Notes under the pieces: generated by a model | Seen by the model: only the letters and a program-made list of their open reading frames with translations | Databases searched by the model: none | Told to the model about the DNA's origin: nothing | Made by a program: the position numbers and the translations under genes | Shown here: piece by piece, positions 22,098 to 32,915 of the stretch | How positions within the stretch are numbered: position 1 is the stretch's first letter | Layout of the letters: each line of letters begins with the position of its first letter | Origin: Diploptera punctata | Taxonomy: Eukaryota > Arthropoda > Insecta > Blattodea > Blaberidae | DNA: 64,000 nucleotides | Direction of reading: 5' to 3' | Assembly: GCA_030220185.1 (NCBI GenBank) | Contig: JASPKZ010004950.1 | Coordinates: 1,556,001 to 1,620,000, forward strand

Positions 22098-22320
22098 GTC
22101 TTCTTCTTCTTCTTCTTCTTCCTTCCAAGTATTAGGCCAAGGCCTGTTATGATCCTATAGAAAATTTTCCCTCCAGCATTTCATAGGACGGCCCAGAGAT
22201 CTTCGTCCTCTTGGTATATAATTGTAAACAGCTTTGGGGATCCGATTTTAACTCATTCTTTCAAGATGGTGTTTCCAATTTAGTTGGTACTGTTTAATAT
22301 GGTTTTAATATTAGTATATA
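22098..22320 (-). repeat. LINE 3' end inserted in RTE relic
   Basis: On the minus strand it ends in (GAA)n. It carries AATACTTGGAAGGAAG and the ...RGRR(S)LGRP(M)... coding block also found at 37751-38002. It is 5'-truncated. Confidence 0.75.
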
Positions 22321-22327
22321 CTGTATA

Positions 22328-23160
22328 GCAGGATTTTAATATCATAATAAATATGAAAGTTAAAGTTAATAATCTTGTATTTTAAAATTCATTTAATATT
22401 TAAATATAACTTAAATAAAGAAAACATCTAAATAATTCATTGTTGAATAAAAATTGTCTCAGTAACAATTAAAGAAATTGTAGTACATAAGTCTTTCTTA
22501 ATAATTCTTTTAAAATTGTTTTAAGTCATTGTTGTCAAAATAATAAAGCTTTCTGTTATAACTGTAATAAGAACACCTGCTTAACTTAATATTTTTAAAT
22601 AAAAGTATACTAAATTCTGATTGGATGTTAAAACAATTAACTTTTTGATTTAACAAATCAAATTTAAACATTATATTAACCAATAGAATTTAAATATAAC
22701 ATCACGTGATGTAATAATGTTCTTTAAAATTATAAAAGAATTACCTAGTCATTCTGCATACAACTTTCAACAAACATAGAAACAATAAGAATTCTCCTGT
22801 TAAAATGTGATATTTAATACAAGAAGAATAGTTGATTCAAGAAAAGGAAATAATTTATTTTAATTGACAGTGAATAGTATTACCACTTAAATTTACTTAA
22901 TCTGCTGGGAACCTACAAAATGAATAAATTTATAATTATTTCTACAAGAATCAGTTATTAGTGATTTTAAAGTGTTTTCCTATCCTGTGTACCAACTTCC
23001 GACCCTAAGAATAGAATCCAGCTCTACCGAAAATCAAACCCAACCTGAACCAGTAATTCTTTTTTTATTTTTGGACACCAATCCTTCTTCAAAATGTTAC
23101 TACAACATCGGGCATGAAGAGAGTTAGCTGCTTCAAAACGTCACCACAACGTGGGAAAAG
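22328..23160 (+). repeat. ~830-bp repeat, copy 1 (possible solo LTR)
   Basis: Begins GCAGGATTTTAATATCATAA and ends near ACTTCTTCAACTGATA. It is highly similar to 25495-26347. It contains AATTATAAAAGAATTACC (TATA-like) about two thirds of the way in, and AATAAATTTATAA downstream. Size, promoter-like signal and lack of coding would fit a solo LTR, but the ends are not TG...CA and the flanking duplication is unclear. Confidence 0.6.
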
Positions 23161-24000
23161 AATTACTTCTTCAACTGATATGTATAATAAGGTGATAGCG
23201 AGGAGATTCAAAGGGTCAATACACACATTCTATTGAGTAACATTAAGGAATTGGGGCTGGAAGTAAACATCAATAAAACTAAATACATGATCACATGTAG
23301 AAATTCATTATGTAATGGAAATGACAGTTAATAACATATGGGAAATTTTGATAAAATGACGAATTCCAAATATATAGGAACAATAATTACAATCAGTAAT
23401 GAGGTGCAGAAAAAATAAACATAGGCTCAATTCCGGAAATGCATGCTATTATGCTTTAAAGGGATTCCTGTCATCCCCACTTCTCTCAAAAAACATTAAA
23501 CTAAAAATATATACAACTGTCATTCTCCCAGTTATATTATATGGATGTGAAACATAGATTACTTTAAGGAAAAGAAAAATATTACAAGTATTTGAGAATA
23601 AAATTCTTAGAAACATTTTTGAACCAATGAGTGATAAGCAGACAGGTGAATGGAGAAGACTACATAACAGTGAGCTACATGATCATGTGAAGCCAGATGT
23701 AATAAGTACAGTTATAGGTCTCACAAGGAATTTTGAAGAATGTCCTTGATGGTCAATCCAGTGGGAAAGCCTAACCAGACTGCCTGCCACGTGTACAAGC
23801 AAAACAGTTCCTCTTACTAAAACATGTACAGTCCATAATGAATTATAGTGAGAAGCGGACGTGTTGGTTTTAGATTTTAAACCATAGTTTTTAATTATAA
23901 TAATTTGTACCCTTGCTGCCTGTAGTCTTAAAATTATAGTGCAATGTGAATGTGTATTTAGTTAATTAGAGTTAACAGTTGTGATTTTTTTATTTACATA

Positions 24001-24711
24001 ATGCTACCTATAGTTTCAAAATTAAAAGGAAAAACTCTTCACAATCAAAGTTGGGAGATTGTTGTGAATGTTCACGACTACATGGAAGAGGAAGGAAAAG
24101 AAAAGGAACAATTTTCACCTGTGTATTTTAAAGAAATGAAGAAAATTCAAGAAATGAACACTGAAAACTACATCAAATGATTATGTACCATGTTGATTCC
24201 AAATTTACCCCCAAACTCTTAGTTTTTGACAGTGCTTTGTACCATAACACACAAAGTCCCAACATCAAATTCCCTTAAAAAAAATATGCAAGCCTGGTTA
24301 ATTGAACATAATATTCATTTTGATGAAAATGGTACTAAAACACATTTATATGATTTAATCTTAGCAAATAAACCAACACACAAAACCTACGTAATTGATA
24401 CAATATTAGCTGAAAATAACCACACAGTTTTGAGATTTCCACATTATCATTCCGATTTAAATCCCATTGGATTAATTTGGGGAGATGTAAAACAGTGGGT
24501 CAGTTGTAAAAATTAAAGATGTTTAAATGTTGTCCCGGGAATGATTTGAACAAATTGGTAAAGATGAATGGGAAAATGTGTGTAATAAGGTGGAAGACAA
24601 CGAATGCGAATACTGGGAGAAAGACGGAATCATGGAAGAAAGAATCGAGAAAATTATAATTGAAGACGATGGTATGGAAAGCAGCGATGAGAATGAACAT
24701 GAAAGTGACTA
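24001..24711 (+). pseudogene. DDE transposase relic (Tc1/mariner superfamily type), internally deleted
   Basis: Opens MLPIVSKLKGKTLHNQSWEI with an HTH-like N-terminus, then jumps after KEMKKIQEM straight into the catalytic C-terminal half. That half reads NYIKWLCTMLIPNLPPNS, stop, MQAWLIEHNIHFDENGTK, THKTYVIDTILAENNHTVLR and FPHYHSDLNPIGLIWGDVKQ, where DLNPIGLIW carries the third catalytic region. The C-terminus continues in another frame (EQIGKDEWENVCNKVEDNEC ...) to a stop at 24711. The deletion plus stops and a frameshift make it inactive. Confidence 0.75.
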
Positions 24712-25049
24712 ACCTGAATATGAAGGTAATATGTCAGGTGTTGAAAACTGGAAGACTGTTAATGGTTTAAATTAAAGTAACATTTAGTGGTTATTTAAAA
24801 CTTTAACAGACTGATATAAACCATATATAGTGAATGTACTTCCTCCACAGATAAAGATGGCCGTATATTAATTAATTTTTATAGTGAGATTTTAAAAATG
24901 TTTACTTTGATATTCGCTAGCAAGGGAGTTAGCAATGAAATGTGGTCATACTTCCTACTGGCTGTTAAGTACAAGACTCACATCTAAGCTCCCATTATAC
25001 AAATTTCATTTATCACGAACCTAGGGTTATAAGTAGAGAGCGGATGTTA

Positions 25050-26412
25050 GGGAAAATGCCTATAGTTATTTATTAGAGATATTGTAAAAGTGACTTCATG
25101 TAAGTTCATACCTACGATTGTAGAGTTGTTTTCCACGAAGTTCATTTTGCCTATAAATGCCTATTTCAGCTTACAAATACATGTAAATGCCTATTTGCCA
25201 TTTTTTCTCGAAATTAACTTAGTATTTCAATGAAATCAATTGAAATGGACAGACTTCATGACACATATCATTGCATAGAAATTTTCAAGTGTTCTTTTTA
25301 TAAATTCTCTCTTAGAATATTTTAGGATAAGAGTGGCAAAAAGACAATAACCTAGCAGGTGGATGGTTTTCACCTCAATGCACTCCCGTTAGGCGAAATA
25401 ACAAGTACTGGCTATTTTATTTTAACATAAGGCTGTACAAATTTACGTTGTCCATTTTTGTAAGAACCTATTTTGAATTTTTAGTGCCTATTAAAGCAGG
25501 ATTTTAATATCATAATAAATATGAAAGTTAAAGTTAATAATTTTATACTTTAAAATTCTATTAATATTTAAATATAACTTAAATAAAGAAAAACATCTAA
25601 ATAATTCATTGTTGAATAAAAATGTTTCAGTAACAATTAAAGAAATTGTATTACATAAGTCTTTCTAAATAATACTTTTAAAATTGTTTTAAGTCATTGT
25701 TGTCATAATTATAAAGCTTTCTGTTATAACTGTAATAAGAACACCTGCTTAATTTCTTATTTTTAAATAAAAGTATACTAAACTCTGATTGGAAGTTGAA
25801 ACAATTAACTTTTTGATTTAACAAATCAAATTTAAACTTTGTATTTAATGGACTATTAACCGAATAGAATTTAAAATATAACATCATGTGATGTAATAAT
25901 GTTCTTTAAAATTATAAAAGAATTACACTAGTCATTCCACAGACAACTTTCCACAAAGATAGAAACAAGAAGAGTTCTCAAGATAAAATGTAATATTTAA
26001 TACAAGAGTAATTGATTCCAGACAAGAAAAGAATTTATTTTAATTGATAGTGAGGAATAATACCACTTAAATTTACTTAATATGCTGGGAATCTACAAAG
26101 TGAATAAATGTGAAATTATTTCTACAAGAAACAGTTTTTAGTGATCTTTAAAGTGTTTCCTATCCAGTGTACCAACTTCAACCTTGAGAAGAGAATCTGG
26201 CTTTACCGCAAATTAAACCCAACCTGAACCAGTTAATTCCTTTTGGGACACAAATCCTTCTTCAAAATTTTATTACAACATCGGGCATGAAGAGAATTAC
26301 TGCTTCAAAATGTCACCACAACTTGGGACAGCAATTTACTTCTTCACTATATTAATGATTTTTAGTGCCTTTTTGCCTGCCTATTTTGAATGTTTTAAGT
26401 GCCTAACATTCG
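25050..26412 (-). repeat. unclassified repeat, copy 2, split by insertion
   Basis: 25050-25494 and 26346-26412 together are the reverse complement of 17766-18290. The break falls within TTTTTAGTGCC and is filled by the 830-bp repeat (25495-26347). Confidence 0.75.
25495..26347 (+). repeat. ~830-bp repeat, copy 2
   Basis: Second copy of 22328-23160. Its boundaries are defined by the interrupted host repeat. The flanks read CTATTAAA on the left and ATATTAATG on the right, so a short ATTAA-type duplication is possible. No coding. Confidence 0.7.
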
Positions 26413-26424
26413 GACTCTAGTTAT

Positions 26425-26700
26425 AAGTCTCATAAACTGTGAATGGCAGGACATATGGCATGAATGGGGAATGAAAGAGGAGCATGGAAACTCCTTATAA
26501 TATTATCAGAGTACTTAGGGTTCGATACAGTCAGAACAAGTTTCCTGGGTGAGGTTTTTTCGGGATTTTTCCTCACCTGTAAGACATATATCAGGAAACC
26601 CCAGTGGTCTCTGAAACCATCTGGCCATCAATATCATTAGATTAAGTTTAGTTTAAGGCCTCTACTGGTGCATCATTATCATCACCACCACCACCACCTT
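26425..26700 (+). repeat. RTE fragment and decayed family-3 SINE
   Basis: 26425-26500 translates as decayed RTE text (SLINCEWQDIWHEWGM, compare the RLRWAGHVARMG block of RTE tails). 26520-26700 resembles the SINE family 3 body (TTTCCTGGGTGAGGTTTTTT, CCTCACCTGTAAGACATA, ATC/ACC repeats) without its head. Confidence 0.55.
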
Positions 26701-27046
26701 TCATATCATCGGGGCAGCATAATCCAACCTCAGAAGTGGGTTACAAGTATGCCATGCCAGGAGAGAATACCAGAAATGTCATGACAACCTGGTGGCAATG
26801 ATTAAAAAAAAATTTAAAAAAAACTTTTTTTTCATCTGCACATGCTTTTTTTTTTTACTATTATCCCCAATCTCAAATGGATTCTAACTGGTTGAATTGA
26901 GTCATTGCTGAAAATGGACATATGATCTCTGAAATGTATCCAAAGGAGAATATATATCTAATAAAGAGAGATTTAAAATTTCCAATTTGATGTTAAGTTT
27001 TATTCAGAGGGATTCACTTTAAAATTTGTACATTTCTTTGTTACAG

Positions 27047-27145
27047 GATATTGTAAAAGTTGACAAGATGGAGCAGGATGTAGAGGAATCTCAACAGTTG
27101 GAAACACATCCACTAAAACAAGAGATAGTTAAAGTGAAACAGGAG
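27047..27145 (+). CDS. acidic internal exon with VKxE motifs
   Basis: Acceptor TTACAG ends at 27046 and donor GAG|GTCAGT begins at 27146. The exon is 33 codons in phase 0 at both ends: DIVKVDKMEQDVEESQQLET, then HPLKQEIVKVKQE. Psi-K-x-E matches such as VKQE fit SUMO-acceptor sites. Short phase-0 acidic exons of this type precede the finger exons of zinc-finger genes in cockroaches and termites, but no zinc finger is seen in this window. It shares style and phase with the exons at 28819 and 34723, so all probably belong to one gene. Gene identity is inference. Confidence 0.6.
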
Positions 27146-27388
27146 GTCAGTTTCATAAAAATATTAGTTTTAAATCTTATTAGAAGAGAACAAGGAACTA
27201 TATTGAACCTCTGGGTTCAATCATGCCAGTGAGTTAATTTATCAGAAGAACAATAATGCTTACCATATCTTTTGATATTGTGAAATTTATAGAAAAAATA
27301 GAAATATTTGAAAGCTGTTAGTTACAATTTTTATCTGAGTTTATGATCTTGTGATTAGTTTTCCTGGCTGTGTAGTAAGATACCTTAA

Positions 27389-27612
27389 TATTTAATTTTA
27401 GGAAGTGATATTTTGAGATTATTTTAATTATATTATTTTTAGTCTGATCATCTTACGTCAATATTAATGTTGATTTGTTCTAGAACATGTTTCAAAACAA
27501 TTCTGTTTTTTATCGTCTGGACAAGCTGACAATAAAACAAAATTGTTTTGAAACATGTTCTAGAACAAATCAACATTAATATTGAGGTAAGATGATCAGA
27601 CTAAAAATAATA
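27389..27612 (-). mobile_element. non-coding PLE hairpin
   Basis: Arms carry AGTCTGATCATCTTA and complement, with AACATGTTYYAGAACAAATC on each side. The asymmetric tail is on the left (read on the minus strand CCTCAAAATATCACTTCC-like, with one change). Duplication TAAGAKACCTTAA lies at 27376-27388 and 27613-27625. Confidence 0.78.
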
Positions 27613-27859
27613 TAAGAGACCTTAAGTTTGATTCCCAGTCATGGACATCTGGATTTTTCTATAAAGGGAATTTATGCACTTATAATCAGGAAAATTTGTG
27701 TGTGTGTGTATGTATTTCATTGTATGCATTTGTGTATATCAAAGAAAGAAAAACATAAAAAAAAAAAAAAGAAAGAAAGAAACACACAAGGCTAGAAATT
27801 TAGAAATGAGCACTTCCAGACTAATGGTTTCATGTAGTTGAATTACTCCATAAAAATTT

Positions 27860-28115
27860 TGTTAATTCATACATCATCTCATATCCAGTCTTCTAATTAT
27901 ACTGCAGTTTCGAGGGCTTGGCAGCTTCATCTTCAGTTTTGATTTCCTATTCAGACTTGAGTCGTCACTTATATTGAAGTTTTATAGGAAAAAATCACTA
28001 TGAGGTTTAATTCAAAATTAAATTAAAATACAAAACTTCAATATAAGTCATGACACAAGTCTGAATAGGAAATCAAAACTGAATATAAAGCTGCCAAAGC
28101 TTCGAAACTGCAGTA
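27860..28115. mobile_element. PLE hairpin, two inverted pieces
   Basis: The minus-strand core CTGAAGA...CGAAA is at 27900-27936, with helix III ACTGCAGT. The tail-like AAATCACTATGAGGTTTAAT lies at 27988-28007, between the arms. No clear target duplication, and orientation is mixed. Confidence 0.65.
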
Positions 28116-28123
28116 TTATTATC

Positions 28124-28195
28124 GCCCTGATAGCTCAGATGGTAGAGCATTGGCCTAGAAAGCCAAAGGTCCTGTGTTCGAGTCTCGGTCTGGGC
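28124..28195 (+). repeat. tRNA-like sequence (SINE head), not a functional tRNA
   Basis: It folds as a cloverleaf: acceptor GCCCTGA/TCTGGGC with one mismatch, A box TAGCTCAGATGG, anticodon stem TTGGC/GCCAA, B box GTTCGAGTC. The anticodon loop CTAGAAA gives AGA (serine), yet there is no long variable arm as serine tRNAs need. The downstream text ATTTTTCTCTTCAAATACAA is shared with the SINE-like sequence at 21.8 kb. A SINE head is the better explanation. Confidence 0.7.
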
Positions 28196-28199
28196 GAAA

Positions 28200-28810
28200 A
28201 TTTTTCTCTTCAAATACAAAATTTTCTCTTATATACTCTGTTAATTCCCAAGTGTCAAATGCTACGAAACTGTTGCTTCGATCTTGCAGTTTTCAGTTCC
28301 TAAACAGCAAGCAGCAGTTATACATATTTAAGTAGTTACAAGTATAGATGAAATGGCACAGTAAAGAAAGAAATTCTGTGCTATGATATTTTATTAAGAA
28401 CACTATGTTTTATAGTGTGAAAAAGTCTTAATAATGTACTGGGTGTTCAAATATTTTGGACTTTTCCATGAGTCAATTCCTATGGATGATGTTACTGATA
28501 GTTTGTGAATCTAGAGTACATCTGCCTCTGAGTAACTGTATCTAGGTTTAAAAATGACTGGCTTCGTTCAGTTCATAACTATACCAACATGGTAAGATGT
28601 GATCTAACACATAATCTCTGCCAACTTATTTTACAAGCAAATTCTTAAGTAAAGGAACTAAAATGGCTCCCATCCATATTTGCACTGGACTAATGACATT
28701 CTACAACTTCCATAGTTTTTATGATTGTTTGGGATTATAAAATGTAGTTTTTGTTCATTTTATGAATATTATTTGTACAAAACAGACTTTAAAAAGTAAT
28801 AACCTGATTC
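28200..28810. other. intron-like AT-rich DNA
   Basis: Only the short SINE tail near 28200-28230 is recognised. The rest lies between two VKxE exons and is probably intronic. Confidence 0.45.
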
Positions 28811-28818
28811 TTTTTTAG

Positions 28819-28902
28819 CAAGAAACGTTGATGGTAAAAGAGGAGCCTCAGTCAGAGGATGAAGGTATGAGCGACAGTTCATTGCCTAATGTGAAATTTG
28901 AG
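28819..28902 (+). CDS. acidic internal exon with VKEEP and VKFE motifs
   Basis: Acceptor TTTTTTAG ends at 28818 and donor GAG|GTAAGC begins at 28903. The exon is 28 codons, phase 0 at both ends: QETLMVKEEPQSEDEGMSDS, then SLPNVKFE. Two psi-K-x-E motifs (VKEE, VKFE) and a serine/acidic stretch. It is a clean splice-bounded ORF among transposon debris, which supports a real exon. Same presumed gene as 27047-27145 and 34723-34794. Confidence 0.65.
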
Positions 28903-29269
28903 GTAAGCTATAGGTAAACACAAATTCCAAAATGAATGCTTTTAGTATCTAATGTTTGTATTGGAGTACAATAAACTAGTTGGAACCGTTTACTAGAAGG
29001 CACCACATGTGGCAGTTACGTCACCCGTAGAGAGAAAGTAGGTATAGGAAGGAAGGAGAATACTCTAATACTATCAGGGTCGAAAGAAACAAGAGGTCAG
29101 TCAAGGGAGACTAGATAGAAAAGTTGTAAGAGGGAATTGGTATAGGAAGAAAGAAGTAATACCAATTCGATCAAAAAAGAAAAACTCACCAAGCTGACCA
29201 GTGCTTATTGGTGAGTAGCCCTTCCCTTTCGTTCATCATACATAAGCATGATTATTAACAGCTGCACCA

Positions 29270-29695
29270 CGAGAAGGTGAGGGATTGGACACTAGGTTAC
29301 TGTCCAGGTCGGTTCCTTCAAGCCTTCGATGGAAAGAATTAAAGGGTCTCCTCCCTGATAAAGACAGTAGCCTTTCCGCAGCCAATAAACTTAAAGAAGA
29401 ATACACCACCAAAACATCTGGAAAGGAATGGGAAAATCTACAAGCTTATGACATTACTAAATTACAAAGAAAATCTGCAGTAGCAATATTCAGACTGCTA
29501 ACGGGACATGACTGCCTGAATAAACACCTACACAGACTTGGCATAACAGATTCGCCTAAATGCCCTTTTTGCAATTTAAATGAAGATATGGAAGAAACCA
29601 TCTCCTCCATTGTCCAGCTTTTGTAGAAGAGACCAGCCTTTCTGCTAAATATTGGAGTGCAAGAGAGCGAATGATTTCATTATCAACCAACCAAC
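29270..29695 (+). pseudogene. LINE RNase H-end/zinc-knuckle fragment
   Basis: Frame 29285-29626 reads NLQAYDITKLQRKSAVAIFR, LLTGHDCLNKHLHRLGITDS, then PKCPFCNLNEDMEETI. Text of the form RLLTGHD.L..HL.R.GI..SP.CP.C is the segment after RNase H in many insect LINEs. The element ends with CCAACCAACCAG at about 29690. A second copy lies at 35700-36400 on the minus strand. Confidence 0.8.
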
Positions 29696-29959
29696 CAGTA
29701 ACTAATGTAGAGCTGTTGGTGGTAATCACAAACTTTTTTCCAATCCAGTATTCAAAAGGAAGATTTGGAAATTGAATGAAGGATAGACAGAGAAAATGGT
29801 CTCGATTCCTATAAATATTTATTAAAATAATAGTAAGGCAAGTAGGAGGAGTTCAGCTATATCAATTATATATAAATGTTTGTACAATCATGATCTGAAG
29901 CAATTTGAAAGTTGCTACTGCAGATTTTCTTAGAATTTTGTTACTAATTCTGGTAAAAG

Positions 29960-30575
29960 TGGAGGTAAACTGATCCCACCATAGGCCTTAGGGTAGTAGG
30001 AGCTTAAGACTCCCACCTTTCTAGACTACAGTCAGATTCAACTCAGAAAGTTACTATATGTTTGGAATAGGGAACTGGGTTGTCATTTTAACAGTATTTT
30101 CTTGAGAGAAATCCTTAAATTAAACTGAAGTATGCAACATAGCAGGTACAGAGTTGTAAGTTGTAGCTGTCCAAGCCACCCCCACTTAAAGAAAAGAACA
30201 GTTACCACTTGTCACTGAGCTTGTGTGGACCTGTACTATCCTGTGTGAAAATGTCGACTCATATTTACTATAAAACTAGTTTGCATACCATAAAAGAAAA
30301 AACTGTTTTTTAAATGTATAGTACATAGATTTGGAAAAAAGTACTGCTAACCTCCTCCCCTTCCTAAACAAACAAATACCGTTATTATGAGTTTGGCAAC
30401 ATCTACCCCCTGTTTGTAGGGGGACACTGGCATAGGCCGTAAGGCCTGTAGTAACTTTCTGGGTTGAATTAGAGTGTATCAGCACGAATAAGATGTCAAC
30501 TGGGTTGTCATCCCTCCATGATGGCCACCTTTATCCCCATAACAAACGTCTGATGATCATTTCAATTAGAGATCC
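29960..30575 (-). repeat. decayed SINE (family 2) pieces around an inverted-repeat insert
   Basis: 29965-30027 (ATCCCACCATAGGCC, GTAGTAGGAGC) and 30492-30575 (TCAACTGGGTTGTCAT) are minus-strand SINE family 2 pieces. Between them ATTCAACTCAGAAAGTTACTA (from about 30037) and its near-complement (to about 30470) form inverted ends of a roughly 430-bp insert of unknown type. Confidence 0.5.
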
Positions 30576-30769
30576 TACAGGAATATTAATAAAGGAAGAA
30601 CATTTATATTGTTTATTTTTTATTATTTCACTCACCTCATACTTCATAATTCATAGCAGACCCAGGGTTTCTTCACATCCTTTGTGACATTCTCAATGCT
30701 GTGTCACGCTCACAACTGACGTCCAATGGCCTTCTATCCTGCAGACTGACCTCCATGCCATCTGGTGGC

Positions 30770-31290
30770 CTACCGAAGAATTTCCAAATCAGTTCTCTCC
30801 TTATAACTGGGTATTTCAAAATTCATAGTTGTATTTTCATTCTTGCATATGTAAATATTTTCCCAAATTGTTAGTTCCTTCGGTTTTTCCAATTGTTTAA
30901 GTAATTTTGTTTTGGTTTCTATTCTATGTTTTTCTGACCAGGCATGTGCAGCTATTGCAGATTTTTCGGTTTCTCCATTTTTAACATTTCTGAGGTGTTC
31001 TTTCAATCTTGTATTTAGATTCCTTTTGTTTTTTCCTATGTATATCTTTTCACAATCTTTACAATTATTTTGATAAATTCCCAATTTTTTGCAGTCTTCA
31101 ATCTTTTCATTTTTGTTGGTTTCTATTAAATTACCTAAGCTGTAATCATTTTTCGGTGCTAATTTAATGTTGAATTTGTTGAAAATTTTTTGAAACTTGT
31201 CAAATACTAAAGGATGGTATGTGAACTTCTTGAATTTTTTGCCTATATTTTTATCTGTCTGAAGAGTACTTTCATTGATGATTTTTTGTT
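30770..31290 (-). pseudogene. PLE endonuclease end, inverted copy
   Basis: The minus strand encodes the C-terminal part of the PLE protein: KKFTYHPLVFDKFQKIF, then NCKDCEKIYIGKNKRNLNTR, a GIY-YIG endonuclease segment, and the terminal region. Only the last third of the protein is present. Upstream (above about 31290) the frame runs into antisense of the right-hand copy. Confidence 0.85.
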
Positions 31291-32573
31291 CATTTTTTTC
31301 ATTTGATGTTACTTCATTATTCACAAACATCCCGACTGACACAACTTTGAAAATTTTAGAAAAATGGTTGAAAGAAAACAAATTAGATGATGATAGCGTT
31401 AAAGAATACATAAAACTAACAAAATTATGCTTAAATCAAATGTTCTTCACCTTTAGAGGAAAATACTTTAGACAAGAATCAGGACTCGCAATGGGAAATC
31501 CATTATCACCATTCTTAGCAAACATGTTTATGGGGAACTTTGAATGTCATGTAACCAAAGCACATCCTTTGATGTTTAAATTTTGGAGAAGATATGTAGA
31601 TGATATCATAGCAATAGTAAAACAGAAACAATTAGAAGATGCCATTAAACTGTTAAATATTCAAAATAAAACAATCAAATTTACAATGGAAATAGAAAAT
31701 AATCATGAAATACCATTTTTAGACCTTAAATTGATTAGGAATGAAGAAAAAAAGAAAATAGAATTTGGAATCTATAGAAAAGAAACTCACATCGACAATT
31801 ATATAAAAGCTACTGGATTTAACCATTTTTCACAGAAACAGGCAGTATTTAATAGTTTAACACACAGACTGGTGAATGTCCCCATGAGCAAAGAAAATTA
31901 CAATAAAGAGAAAGAACACATCATAAAAATTGCGAAGGATAATGGTTTTCAAAAGAAGATGATACACAAGAAAATAAATAAATTCAAAGAACAAAAAATC
32001 ATCAATGAAAGTACTCTTCAGACAGATAAAAATATGGGCAAAAAATTCAAGAAGTTCACATACCATCCTTTAGTATTTGACAAGTTTCAAAAAATTTTCA
32101 ACAAATTCAACATTAAATTAGCACCGAAAAATGATTACAGCTTAGTTAATTTAATAGAAACCAACAAAAATGAAAAGATTGAAGACTGCAAAAAATCGGG
32201 AATTTATCAAATTAATTGTAATGATTGTGAAAAGATATACATAGGAAAAACAAAAAGGAATCTAAATACAAGATTAAAAGAACACCTCAGAAATGTTAAA
32301 AATGGAGAAACCGAAAAATCTGCAATAGCTGCACATGCCTGGTCAGAAAAACATAGAATAGAAACCAAAACAAAATTACTTAAACAATTGGAAAAACCGA
32401 AGGAACTAACAATTTGGGAAAAAATTTACATATGCAAGAATGAAAATACAACTATGAATTTTGAAATACCCGGTTATAAGGAGAGAGGACTGATTTGGAA
32501 ATTCTTCGGTCGGCCACCAGATGGCGCAGAGGTCAGTCTGCAGGATAGAAGGCCGTTGGACGTCAGTTTGTGA
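31290..32573 (+). CDS. Penelope-like RT + GIY-YIG endonuclease, 5'-truncated
   Basis: The continuous frame opens inside RT at FDVTSLFTNIPTDTT. Next come GLAMGNPLSPFLANMFMG and the catalytic RRYVDDIIAIV (YVDD), then PFLDLKLIRNEEKKK, a basic linker, KKFTYHPLVFDKFQKIF, and the GIY-YIG nuclease with CKKSGIYQINCNDCEKIYIG and KTKRNLNTRLKEH. The C..C just before YIG is usual in Penelope-type enzymes. The ATG at 31275 lies in the inverted arm, so the native start and RT fingers are missing. No stop interrupts about 425 codons. Family role: target-primed reverse transcription of the element RNA. Confidence 0.92.
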   Translation, partial: SFFSFDVTSLFTNIPTDTTLKILEKWLKENKLDDDSVKEYIKLTKLCLNQMFFTFRGKYFRQESGLAMGNPLSPFLANMFMGNFECHVTKAHPLMFKFWRRYVDDIIAIVKQKQLEDAIKLLNIQNKTIKFTMEIENNHEIPFLDLKLIRNEEKKKIEFGIYRKETHIDNYIKATGFNHFSQKQAVFNSLTHRLVNVPMSKENYNKEKEHIIKIAKDNGFQKKMIHKKINKFKEQKIINESTLQTDKNMGKKFKKFTYHPLVFDKFQKIFNKFNIKLAPKNDYSLVNLIETNKNEKIEDCKKSGIYQINCNDCEKIYIGKTKRNLNTRLKEHLRNVKNGETEKSAIAAHAWSEKHRIETKTKLLKQLEKPKELTIWEKIYICKNENTTMNFEIPGYKERGLIWKFFGRPPDGAEVSLQDRRPLDVSL

Positions 32574-32799
32574 GCGTGACACAGCATTGAGAATGTCACA
32601 AAGGATGTGAAGAAACCCTGGGTCTGCTATGAATTATGAAGTATGAGGTGAGTGAAATAATAAAAAATAAACAATATTAAAAAACCTCATAGTGTTATTT
32701 CCTATCTACATAACTTAATAAGAACATTTATCTTTATCTCATTATTTTCAATTATGATATTTAACAATTTTTTAAGATTATTCCAATTGAGAGTCAATC

Positions 32800-32915
32800 C
32801 CAGTGCTATGGAGCAACCAGAAGAATTAAACCAATTTAAAAGAATCTTAGCCCACTGGGTCTCAAACCCCAGACCTTCCGGAATGTAGTCTATTCCTTAA
32901 CTAACTATGCTAGTA
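32800..32915 (-). repeat. tRNA-like SINE head, minus strand
   Basis: The minus strand carries TTAGTTAAGGAATAGACTAC and GGTCTGGGGTTTGAGACCCA, a decayed A and B box pair. No body could be matched. Confidence 0.4.

Larger units (their letters stand above)
21945..23830 (+). pseudogene. RTE-like LINE RT relic, interrupted
   Basis: Recognisable pieces in shifting frames are GDALSPLLFNFVLQYAI at about 22010-22065 (RT motif with SPLLFN), KLKIYTTVILPVILYGCE at about 23500-23556, and ILQVFENKILRNIF followed by TGEWRRLHNSELHDH at 23580-23690. This order is that of RTE-type RT C-terminal halves. The coding is broken by a LINE tail insertion (about 22098-22320) and by the 830-bp repeat at 22328-23160. 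Confidence 0.75.
30608..32719 (+). mobile_element. Penelope-like retroelement, 5'-truncated with inverted copy
   Basis: Exact 12-bp duplication AAGAACATTTAT (30596-30607, 32720-32731) bounds the insertion. The left part (30608 to about 31290) is an inverted copy of the last ~700 bp of the right part, joined head to head. The right part holds an open RT plus GIY-YIG frame. The terminal arms end in GAGGTGAGTG and the right has the tail CCTCATAGTGTTATTTCC. The two arms are nearly identical, which suggests recent insertion. Hairpin-only relatives lie at 9112, 34471 and 36702. Confidence 0.92.

Noticed and set aside
27716..27790. CRISPR-like or short tandem array
   Set aside because: Only low-complexity GT- and A-rich runs. 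No repeated unit with unique spacers exists anywhere in this window.
28124..28195. Functional tRNA gene
   Set aside because: The cloverleaf is good, but a serine anticodon without a long variable arm and a SINE-like 3' sequence shared with other loci make a SINE head more likely.
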